64,000 bases of DNA from Cynocephalus volans (taxonomy: Eukaryota; Chordata; Mammalia; Dermoptera; Cynocephalidae), in NCBI RefSeq assembly GCF_027409185.1, contig NC_084474.1, positions 3,899,382 to 3,963,381 of the forward strand. The letters are read 5' to 3'. The position numbers and the translations under genes were made by a program. Position 1 is the stretch's first letter. The number at the start of each line of letters is the position of its first letter. Of the stretch, positions 55,032-64,000 are shown one piece after another. The notes under the pieces are model-generated. The model had not been told where the DNA came from. It did not search any database and saw only the letters and a list, made by a program, of their open reading frames with translations.

Positions 55032-55449
55032 TGCTGTGGGTTGAATGTCCCCCCAAAGCTCATTGAAACAATCCCCATTGTAACAGGGTTAAGAGGGTGG
55101 GAAATCCTATTATGGTAATTGAAAGTAGGGCCTTTCAGAGGTGATTAGATTGTGAGCACCATGCCCTAGTGAATGGCTGAATCCATTGGTGGTTTAATGG
55201 ATGGTCATGGGCATGGTTCTGATGGCTTTATGAGAGAGTGAGTGAGAAGCTTAGCTCTCTCTTGCTCAGGACATTTGCCATGTGACACCTTGTGTAGCTG
55301 TAAAGTCTCCACCAACAAGGCCCTCACCAGATATGTTTCCTGGACTTTGGGCTTCCCAGCCTCCAAAACAGTAAGAAATAAATTTCATTTTCTTACAAAT
55401 TACCCAGTTTTCAGGTATTTTGTTATAAGTAACAATGACAGACTAATAT
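55032..55449 (+). mobile_element. MaLR-type LTR, divergent subfamily
   Basis: 'tgctgtgggttgaatgtccc' to 'acaatgacagactaatatg'. The overall plan matches the other LTRs, but its middle (55140-55340) differs, so it is a separate subfamily. It is the only plus-strand LTR in the 54-61 kb cluster. Confidence 0.85.
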
Positions 55450-55926
55450 GGTAAATGATTATAAAATATTTCAAACATGTTGAAAATGTTAACACAGAAA
55501 AGATAACATAGTTTTGGGGAGTTTTTTGGTTTTTTAAACCTAACAGTACATCCTGGAGATCTTTCCGTTTTCATGCACAGATAGTGTCCTGGTCTCTTTT
55601 TCAGTTACGTAGAAGCTCATTGCCTGAGTATACCACAGTTTACTTACCCTAGAGATGACTATGTAGACTGTTTCCAAACTTGTGCTGCTACCATCACTGC
55701 TATGTTGAATACCCTTGTCATTTATGCTTAGGGATATCTTTAGGCAAGGTAGGATTGTAGCAGTATGCCATGGGCGTGGTGCACACTGATCCCTTGTTGG
55801 TCATATGTATTTCACATATCTTCTCTCAGTTTGTGATGTGTCTTCAGCCTTTCCTACCGTGTCCTTCTTCATGCAGATGAATTCAACTGATGTAGTCAAT
55901 TTTCATTACGGTTTGTGTTTTTTATG

Positions 55927-56353
55927 TATATTAGTCTGTTTTGTGTTGCTATAACAGGATTACCTGAGACTGGGTGATTTATAAAGAAAATGATATTTAT
56001 TTCTTAGAGTTTCTGAGGCTGGAAATTCCAAAGTCCATCTGGTGGTGGCAACAGTGACCCAGGGGTCTCACATTACAAGATGGTGGAAGTAGAGAGAGCA
56101 GAGAGAAAGACAGACTCTCCTCTTCTTTTAAAGCCCTCAGAACCACGCCCCTCACCAGCATTTTTAATCCATTCATTACTGCACGGTCCTACAAGCCAAT
56201 CACTTCTTCAAGGCTCCACCTTTCAATTACCATAATAGGATTTCCCACCCTGTTAACAGTCACAGTGGGGGCTAAGTTGCTAATACATAAAACGTAGGGG
56301 ATACAATTCAAGCTTCATTGAGTTTTGGAGGGATGTAGTTCAATCCACTACAG
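55927..56353 (-). mobile_element. MaLR-type solo LTR
   Basis: 'tatattagtctgttttgtgt' to 'gttcaatccactaca', with the same internal phrases as 34643-35060. Inserted in an older L1. Confidence 0.88.
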
Positions 56354-56361
56354 CGTCTTTT

Positions 56362-56458
56362 GTTTGGTTGGCTGGCTGGCTTTGGCATCTGCACCCGTGA
56401 CCTTGGTGTTATAATACCAGTGCTCTAACCGACAGAGCTAACTGACCAGCCCCAAGGA
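56362..56458 (-). mobile_element. CYN SINE, monomer
   Basis: 'ccgtgaccttggtgttataa' and 'ctaaccgacagagctaactg', reversed. A GTCTTTT repeat at 56355-56361 and 56459-56465 flanks it. It sits next to the end of the LTR. Confidence 0.87.
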
Positions 56459-56773
56459 GTCTTTTCTTATCCCAGAGACATAAATGTATTTTCTAATATT
56501 TTCTTCCAGAACTCTAAAATTTTGCTTTTCACATTTAGGTATGTAATCCACCTAAAATTAATTTGGAGTTATCATGTAATGCAGGAATTGAATTTTTTTT
56601 CCATATGATAGCTAAATCATTCCAGTATCTTATTTTATTCTTTTCTCCTTTTAATGCTGTTAGATTTTGTGTATGTGTGTGTGTGTTTCTGACTGTCCTT
56701 TCCTATTAATCTATTAATTTGAGGTCTAAAACCACACTATCTACATTACTATAGCTTTTAGTTTTAACCTTAA

Positions 56774-56869
56774 ATAACTATTTAAATTATTAGAATATAT
56801 ACATCATTATAAATAGTTTGGATAACTATTTAAATTACTAGAATATATACATCATTATAAATAGTTTGG
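56774..56869. repeat. Tandem duplication of a 48-bp unit
   Basis: Units 56774-56821 and 56822-56869 both start 'ataactatttaaatta' and differ at one base (T to C at the seventeenth position or thereabouts). A recent, simple slippage-type duplication. Confidence 0.95.
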
Positions 56870-56934
56870 AAAGAAAAGAAAAGCTGATAGAAGTAAAATC
56901 ACCTAAGATCTTCATCCTGGAATAACCACCAATA

Positions 56935-57031
56935 GGGCTGGCCAGTTAGCTCAATTGGTTAGGGTGAGTTATTATAACACCATGGTCAAGGATTCAGATC
57001 CCTGTACTGGCCAGCTGCCAAAATAAAATTA
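56935..57031 (+). mobile_element. CYN SINE, monomer
   Basis: 'gggctggccagttagctcaa' to 'ctggccagctgcc' and a short A/T tail. A 13-14-bp duplication AATAACCACCAAT(A) lies at 56921-56934 and 57032-57045. Confidence 0.95.
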
Positions 57032-57045
57032 AATAACCACCAATA

Positions 57046-57523
57046 AAATGTTGGTATTGGAGTTAAATGATCAAGCAAAATGATAAAATGTATAGAAAAC
57101 AGGCCTAATGAGGAAAGAGCTTCCTTAGTCTAAATAGGGAGCACAGAAAAAATGTAAATATATTCTTAAAAAATGAAGATGAATTTTTACAATAATGCTA
57201 AAAAGTTCATTTTTAAAAAGGACCAAGCAAGAGTGTAACTACTAATGTCAAAAGAAATGTTCTCTGAACATGAGGCAAGCCTCTTGACTGCCAGGAAGAT
57301 AAAATAGTGGACTGGGCAATCAGGAGATTCACAGGTTCTCCACGCCCAGGAGACTCCAAGAAAGACGTAGCTCTGTCCTTTCTTGGATGGGAAACTGGGC
57401 CTTCCTTACTTCTTGTCATTCACAGCCAACCAAGACACCTGAGGCTCTAGTTACCTTTAAAATTAAACTGCTTAATGTTAGGGAACTCACCAGAACATCC
57501 AGAAGGCTGGACATGATGACCAG
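57046..57523. other. Intergenic, nothing recognised
   Basis: No repeat, exon or RNA gene seen. Confidence 0.5.
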
Positions 57524-57939
57524 TGTATTAGTCCATTTCTGTTGCTTACAACAAAATACATGGAACTGGGTAATTTGTAAATATACAATATTTATTGCTT
57601 ACAGTTTCGGAGACTGGGAAGTCCAAAGTCTAGGGAACACATCTGGTAAGGCCTTTGTTCTTTTTGGTGACTCCACAGTAAATCAGGGTGTCGCATGGCA
57701 GGAATAGCAGAGCAGAAAGTGAGTTAACCTGCCCATTCACTCTCTTTTTAAAGCCCTCAGAGCCCCACCCATAACCACCATTAAACCGTCAACTGGATTA
57801 ATCCATTTACTTGGGCATGGCCCTCACAACCTCATCACCACTTTAAGGCCCCACCTTTATCGTATTATGTTGATAACCCTCAACAGTGACAGTGGGGATC
57901 AAGCTTCAGTGAGTTTGGGAGAAATTCAATTCACTGCAG
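57524..57939 (-). mobile_element. MaLR-type solo LTR
   Basis: 'tgtattagtccatttctgtt' to 'attcaattcactgca'. The flanking five bases are ACCAG and GCCAG, a target duplication with one change, as expected for an LTR element. Confidence 0.9.
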
Positions 57940-60178
57940 CCAGTGATGAGACCATCAGTTTGCATGTGGTAATTAGAGGCATAAACTAGACCTGGTGATC
58001 CAATTTGATCCTGGCTTTTATGGGAAAAAATAATTTTGTGGGATAAAACAGGAGGAATGTGTTAGGAAATTATTTAAGCTGAAAGGAAGAAGGAAGGAAT
58101 TAAGCAAGTAGTTTTTTTTTTTTTTTTTTAACAAATATTGAAAAACCAAAATTGTCTAATACTATGACTAACAGGAATAAAGTAATGGAAAAGAAGTGGC
58201 ATCTTATAAAAATCAAGCTTTTCTGAAGCATAAATCAGCATGCTCAGGAACATGTACAAGTACAAAAGGGTCAGAAAAGTGACAAAATGCCAAAACCTAG
58301 AACTTTCTATGAAGACTGTAGTGTGTCATGAAGAAAAGGTAGACAAAATCCTGGAATGGCCTACCAAAGAAGGTGGTGGAAGCTATGGTCTTAGAAATGC
58401 CCCAAAAAAAGCAGATATTTTTCTGTCCTGAAAGGTTTAAACTGTTGCTTGCCAATTACTTGCAAAGGATGGGGCCAGAAAATCTCTTGAGTTTCCTTTC
58501 TAGCTTTCAATCTGCCTGAAGCGCAAGTCTTCTGCAGATTTATCCACGCTTCCACACATGCTGCTTTTAGCAAATTATTACTAATTTTTTTACATTTGAG
58601 AGGTGGTTTTAGTTTTTCAAAATGTTTTCGCAAGGAGCAGCATACAATCAAATGATCCTGGGATTTGGAGTCAGAAAACTAGGCTCAGGTCCATAATCTG
58701 CATTTTTATTAACTCAAGATCCTTGGAAAAATGACTTCCTTATTTGTAACATGGGAATGATAATAAAACCAACATAACAGGGTTGGTGTAAGGAAAAAGT
58801 GAGAACTCTAAAATATTACACATATATAAATTGTTAATTCATTATTATCTTCATCTACTTACAGCAATACCCCAATGTAGACAGTTATCACTCTCCCATT
58901 TGCAGATGCAAAACCAGCTTTTCCATAGTCACCGGTGGACAGTATGGCCAAGCTTTCAACCTAAAACTTGTGACTCAGAACATCAGTCACCTTTCCCTGA
59001 CCCCACACTGTCTGTCAAGCAGAAATATGTTCTGGGTGTGAGCTCTTCACATGGCTATTACTCAGGAAATGCCTGCGTAATGCCCAGTTTCCAACTGTGT
59101 TAAATCATAAGGTTGCGCAGTTTGTGGTAGATCTTTTCCAGTTCTAACTCTGGTTGAATATGTTCTTCCAACTCAAGGTCTCTCTGTGGGTGAAAGGTTT
59201 TTAGAATCTTTGAAACTTTTACATATGTGTTCATACATCTGTGTGTTTGAATGTTTAACCACATGTGGAAGGTTCAGGTATGCAGTGCCAATGCACACAA
59301 TTCTGAAAAGAAGGGGCTGAATAATTGTCTGAAAAACTGCGTTTTTAGTCTATATTACTTTCATAGCAGTGCCAGGATCACACTGAGCTTGGTGTTAGCC
59401 AAAATGAATAGAGAATAACAATTCTTATGAAATGATAGTTAGTTGAAAACTCAGAGCTTATTGAAAGTACCAAGAACAAGAGGAAAGGAAGAGAAATCTA
59501 GAACAACACAATCCAACTACTTTCTGTTCCCCCTAAATAACCACACACTTAAAATAATAGAAAAGTGGATGGTAGAGAAATAAACACATCTGTAACAGAC
59601 TAATATTCACAAAGCAAAATAGGGGATGTCAACAGAAAACTAACATAAACTTCAAGGCAAAAGCATTACACAGGATAAATAGGTTTATCATTCATTAATA
59701 CAAAATCACCAAGAAGATATAATAGTATTGAACCTTCACACACCAAATAAGATAGTTACAATATATAAAGCCTAAACTGTTAAAAATACAAGAATTTGAG
59801 AAAAACATGATCGTCATAAGAGACTTGAATGCTCCTTTCTCAGAATTTGAGAAGTGAGAGAAATTCATCTTAATGAACTGAAAAAACTCTTTTTTTTAAG
59901 AAAATTTGATCACATTCCAGCCACCAAAGAAAATTTCAGGTAAATTCCCCAAAATATGGTTCATAATGATCATATTCTCTGAATGCTAGAAAGCCAGTCC
60001 CCTGTGGTCAGAAGCTTGCCAGTTTTGTTCATCTTTGTACTTCAGCAACTAACACATTATCTAGCACACAGTGGAGATCCGTAAGTATTTGTTACATAAA
60101 TGAATGAGGGAGGGAAGGAAGGAAGGAATGACCATCCACATCGCAACTCAAAGACAACATGAAAAATATGTCCTCCTC
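57940..60178. other. Intergenic with faint L1/L2 traces
   Basis: Faint L1-like text at about 59600-59980 and an L2-like tail at about 60000-60110 ('tgtacttcagcaactaacac'). From 57940 to 59590 I see no recognisable element. Confidence 0.45.
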
Positions 60179-60595
60179 TGTATTAGTCCATTTCTGTTGC
60201 TTATAACCAAACACCTGGAAATAAGTGATTTATAAAGAAAATAAGATTTTTTTTATTGCTTACAGTTTCAGAGGTTGGGAAGTCCAAAGTCCAGGGAACA
60301 CATCTGCTGAGGGTCTTGGTGGCAACAGTGACCCAGGGATCTCACATGGCAGAAAATGGCAGAGCAGAAAGAGTGAGAAACCAATCTCCTCATACACTCT
60401 ACTTTTAAGGCCCTTAGAACCACACCCCTGACTACCATTATTAATCTATTCACTATGGCATGGTCCTACAATCCAATCACCTCTTCAAGGCTCCACCTTT
60501 CCATTACCATAATAGGATTTCCTACCCTCAACAGTTACAGTGGGAATTAAGCTTCTAATATATGGACTTTGGGGGACACAATTCAGTCAACCCAC
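60179..60595 (-). mobile_element. MaLR-type solo LTR
   Basis: 'tgtattagtccatttctgtt' to 'caattcagtcaacccaca'. Closely similar to 57524-57939 at the start, including the phrase 'gtccagggaacacatctg'. Confidence 0.9.
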
Positions 60596-60702
60596 AGCAT
60601 CCCCTTAGTATGATCCCTTAGAAATTTGAATAATTCTTGTGTCAAAGAGAAAACAAAAATACAAATTAGAGCCTATTTAGAAATAACTAGCAATAAAAGC
60701 AC

Positions 60703-61083
60703 TGTATTAGTCTGTTTTTATTGCTTATGTTACAATACCTGGAACTGGCGGATTTGTAAGAAAACAGCATTTATTGCTTGCAGTTTCAGAGTTTGGGAAA
60801 TCCAAAGTCCGGGGAACACATCTGGTGAGGATCTTGGTGGTGGTGACAGTGACCCAGGGGTCTCACATGGCAGAAAATGGTGGAGCAGAGAGACAACCTC
60901 TCGTGTGCTTTTAAAGCACTCAGAACCAAGCCCCTGACCGCCATTATTAATCCATTCACTATTGCACGGTCCTACAGTCTGATCACCTCTTCAAGGCCCC
61001 ACCTTTCAGTTACCATGATATGATTTCCCACCCTCTTAACAATCACCATGAAAATTGAGTTTTGGGGGGACACTCAATCCAAG
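60703..61083 (-). mobile_element. MaLR-type LTR, truncated at one end
   Basis: 'tgtattagtctgtttttatt' to about 'ggggacactcaatcc'. It shares 'ggggaacacatctggtgag' with neighbouring LTRs. The distal end has lost about 30 bases. Confidence 0.87.
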
Positions 61084-63039
61084 GCTAGAATTGTTTATAA
61101 AAATTCGTGAAAGTAATTGAATCATTGTCAAAACTGGATAAGGACATCCAAAGAAGAGGAATGCTGAGGACTTGAGGTGGGTACCTGAAGAGTTAAGGGA
61201 TCCAGAAAGTAATTGGGTCTGCAGAGGAAACTGAGGATACCAGAGGGAAGAAGAACACCAGGAAAGTGTCAGCCACCACCTGGAACAATCCGATTGTGTT
61301 CTGCACAAGCTACAGAGCCCACTGGTGCCATTCAGGCCCACCAGCTGGGTTCCTTATGAATGTGCTTTGTATTTTATGACCCTATCACTCTGGCCACAAC
61401 TGACTGAACCAGAGATCTGTGCCCAAAGACTCCTAAGGAGCTCTTTACAGTTTCGACAGACACTTGGGGAGTGGGGGATCCAGGAAGAGAAGAGCTATAA
61501 TGTGGCCGGGAGAAAGGGGCTGGTGAGGATGCGTTGTCCTTCTGCCCTCATCAGAAAGAGCTTCCTTCCCCTTTTGTCGAAGGTCTGGGTGCTGCCTTCT
61601 GTGTAACTCCCCACGCACCTCTGCCTCAACCACAGCCCAGCCTTCCTGCAGCTCCCGACGCCTCGCAGAGTGGCACTGTGGCCCCACTTGTCCTTCCACT
61701 CCTGCCTGGCATGACCAGGGATCCCAGAGACCCCAGAAGCAAGTGGTGTTTGCAGACATGCATTGGCTGTCGCTGATGTGCATGTACAGTTTGAAGGCTC
61801 CACAGACAGAGACTCTGCAGAGGGCTGGTGGCCATGTCCAGCTTCCCAGCCCAGCACTGTGCTGCATGCTAGAGCTGACCCCCTGCACTCATGGCAGTGC
61901 AGGTGCACATCATCTTTGGCACCTGGGGCTCCTTCCCAGAGTGCCCTGTGACACATGGTATTGCCACCGTCCCCTGGTCGGTGGGCATCTTCCAGTTCTG
62001 CTTTTCTTTAGCATACATTCAGCCTTTTGGGGACAATACTCAAGGGCAAAACCCCTGCTGGGTGTCCACTTCACAGTCCTGCTCTTCAGAATGAAACTGA
62101 GCTCTGTGAGGGCCAAGACCCAAGTCCCCTGCAATGCCTTTTCCCACCTAGGCAAAATAGGAGTTTCTCACCCAGGATGTGGGCATTTCTAGTCTCTCCT
62201 GTAAATTTACCCAGACTCTTTTCTTGCTCCTGAACTCATAGTGGGGACAAGATTGACTCCACTCCTAGCCCCTGCAGAAGGCCTCAAATGCCTTGCATTC
62301 TTCTCTCACCTCCTGAGTAAAAGGGATGATGTTTCCTTTAGGAAGATGCTGGGAATTGACAACCTTACCTGTTTGGAGTCGGGAAACAGGAGAAATGTAA
62401 ATAAAGCTTTTGTATGTAATTATTTAAAATCCCTAGCAGAGAGTGTCTATGCAACCAGCCCAGCGCGTTGGGGTGGGAGGCAGGGAGGGGTTCTTTACAC
62501 TGCAGATATAGGAGGAACGCAGCACACAACTTTGCTCTTTTACTTGAAATAAATATTAACTGAAGCATCTTCAGTGATTCATGTTGTGAACACTTACTCT
62601 TTTGCTTCTTCATCACACAAGAGTCTGGGGAAACTCTCTGTCCACCTCAAAATAGGTGTGCTTTAAAAAAAACACTGATTTTCCATGGTTTAGTACATTT
62701 TTCTGAGTGCAACTTACCCAGACCTGGAAGCCTGCCCTTTGCTGGCACAGCTCCATACCCTGCTGTGTGTTCGTTGCCCCGCACTGAAAGTGCTTGCTGA
62801 GCTGTTTGCCTCCCTCAGGATCGGTCAGGCAAGGACAGCACTCCCTTGTACCTGCTGGCCCAGGCTGGCCACCCCCTTGGAGCTCAGAGCACATGGGTCA
62901 GAACGATACACCAGTATTTGTGCCAAGTGTCTCTAGTTTCCATTTACAGTCTCAGAGAGTTTTAGATGCTGGAAGCTTTTAACCTCTTCTCAGGGACAGT
63001 TCATTCTCTCAGATCGTTATTCATAGATAACAAATTTTT
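61084..63039. other. Unclassified GC-richer intergenic block
   Basis: Open frames up to 153 codons on both strands overlap in several frames (61445-62192). None shows a known domain or a consistent bias. Splice-flanked exons are not evident. It may contain an old LTR (text around 61340-61430). Confidence 0.3.
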
Positions 63040-63465
63040 AAATGAAAGATTTTTTTAAAAAAGTCTTTATCTCCTCCAATCCTTGACTTCTTGTGCTACA
63101 TTTGGCCTCAGCGACCCACTCCCCCCAAACATGAGCAACCAGCCCAGCAACAACCACCAAGCCACAGCAAGAAAGGTCCCAGGTTCCTGAGCTGAGGAGA
63201 TGGGAGCTGAGGGCTTTTGCCACCCCCCCCCCACATCTGCACCCAGCCCAGCAATGACCAAGCCACCGCTGGAAGCCCCCCAGTCTCCCCTCTGGCAATG
63301 TGGGGGTGCCACAGGCCTCAGTCCTACCCCTCCTTCCTCTTTCCATCTGATTTCCTTCCCCTTCCCCTCTCCTCCTCTCTCCCAACTGCTCTGCAACATC
63401 ATAGAATGTAAAATAATAATAGTAATAAAATAAAATAAAATTAAATTAAAAACAAAAACAAAAAA
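63040..63465 (+). mobile_element. Unclassified C-rich sequence with an A-rich tail
   Basis: Two imperfect repeats contain 'agcccagcaa' (around 63140 and 63245). A pyrimidine-rich stretch follows, and then an A-rich tail (63408-63465, 'ataataatagtaataaaat'). This layout is that of a retroposed element, family unknown. It abuts composite copy 3 exactly where that copy's VNTR should begin. Confidence 0.45.
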
Positions 63466-64000
63466 CTCTGTGCTGGAACTAACTTGTTCTTTGCTTACTT
63501 CTAAATGGGGGAACTTCCTGTGGGGACCAATACTTGAGCCCTGTGGTTGAGCCTAATTGCTGCTTTGCTGCTGATTCCCTGGGGAAGGCTTTTTGTGCAG
63601 CTTAGATTTTAGTGGTTGACTTTATAGGTACTTCTGGTTCTAGTGAAATCTGGTGCATCTGGGTTGTACAGAAACACTGATCTGGGCCTGAGTTTTTTCA
63701 TCAAACTGCATCCCCTGCAGTTCTATATTCCTGACTAGTCTCCTCTGAGTGGTCCTAACGCTGATTGTGGGGGGCAGATCAACTGTCCTTGCTGTGCCCC
63801 AGTGTTCCCCCAGTGGGCCCGTTTCCTCAACTGCCCATGCTGCAAACACTTCCCATGGGGTAGCCCGTGCTCCGGTCCCTTGCGATGACTCACTGTGCTC
63901 TGAGTGGCTCCATTTTTCAGTTGCTGTGTCTCTTGGCTCCTGTGTGGGTCCACAGGAACCCTATTAGTGGTTTTGCGGGCCTAGGGGCCACCAAGGTCCT
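63466..64000 (-). mobile_element. Composite VNTR retroelement, partial copy 3
   Basis: Matches the 5' leader of copies 1 and 2 on the minus strand ('aaggctttttgtgcagctta', 'ttttttcatcaaactgcatc', 'gtccacaggaaccctattag' on the plus strand). It lacks the VNTR and 3' part and runs off the right edge of the window. Confidence 0.88.

Larger units (their letters stand above)
55530..56760 (-). mobile_element. L1 remnant, interrupted
   Basis: 'acatcctggagatctttccg' and, after two insertions, 'ggtatgtaatccacctaaaa' and 'actatctacattactatagc' are reversed L1M-type phrases. The gap is filled by an LTR (55927-56353) and a CYN SINE (56362-56458). Confidence 0.75.

Noticed and set aside
61445-62192. First exon of GPAT4
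   Set aside because: No CpG island, no splice-flanked conserved frame and no similarity that I recognise to an acyltransferase.

Overview
The window is nuclear DNA from a placental mammal, almost certainly a colugo (flying lemur, Dermoptera). Two things show this. It holds two orthologous, intron-containing single-copy genes in the order known from human chromosome 8p11.21 (GOLGA7 then GINS4, same strand). It is also full of tRNA-Ile-derived SINEs of the CYN type, which I know only from colugos: 21 copies, as monomers, dimers and a GC-rich hybrid form. The species call rests on recognising this SINE, not on a search.

Layout. 1-7.2 kb: intergenic DNA upstream of GOLGA7, with one complete copy (2161-3733) of a composite, VNTR-bearing, LINE-1-related retroelement and L1 remnants. 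7.2-24.5 kb: GOLGA7, with a CpG-island promoter, a non-coding first exon, four coding exons (137 codons) and a separate 3' UTR exon. 24.5-31.7 kb: intergenic DNA with SINEs, a long GT microsatellite and old unclassified sequence. 31.7-51.5 kb: GINS4, with a CpG-island promoter and seven coding exons (223 codons). Its introns carry an NPM1 processed pseudogene, a complete MaLR-type LTR element and a second complete copy of the composite retroelement (47378-49406, antisense). 51.5-64 kb: intergenic DNA with a dense run of MaLR-type LTRs and, at the right edge, a third, partial copy of the composite element (63466-64000).

The two genes are functionally unrelated. GOLGA7 is the accessory subunit of a Golgi Ras palmitoyltransferase. 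GINS4 (SLD5) is one of the four GINS subunits of the replicative CMG helicase. Both reading frames are intact, their lengths equal the human proteins as I remember them, and every splice site is GT-AG.

The most interesting material is non-genic. (1) A non-autonomous retroelement family has fixed ends, target-site duplications, an L1-like 5' leader, a central ~78-bp VNTR (about 4 units in one copy, 7 in another) and a short A-tailed 3' part; its plan recalls the hominoid SVA. (2) A CYN-SINE subfamily has its anticodon arm replaced by a strong GC hairpin and its second unit reduced to another hairpin. (3) An 82-bp mariner-like MITE sits inside an old MIR. (4) A MaLR-type LTR lineage appears at least nine times and is concentrated downstream of GINS4.
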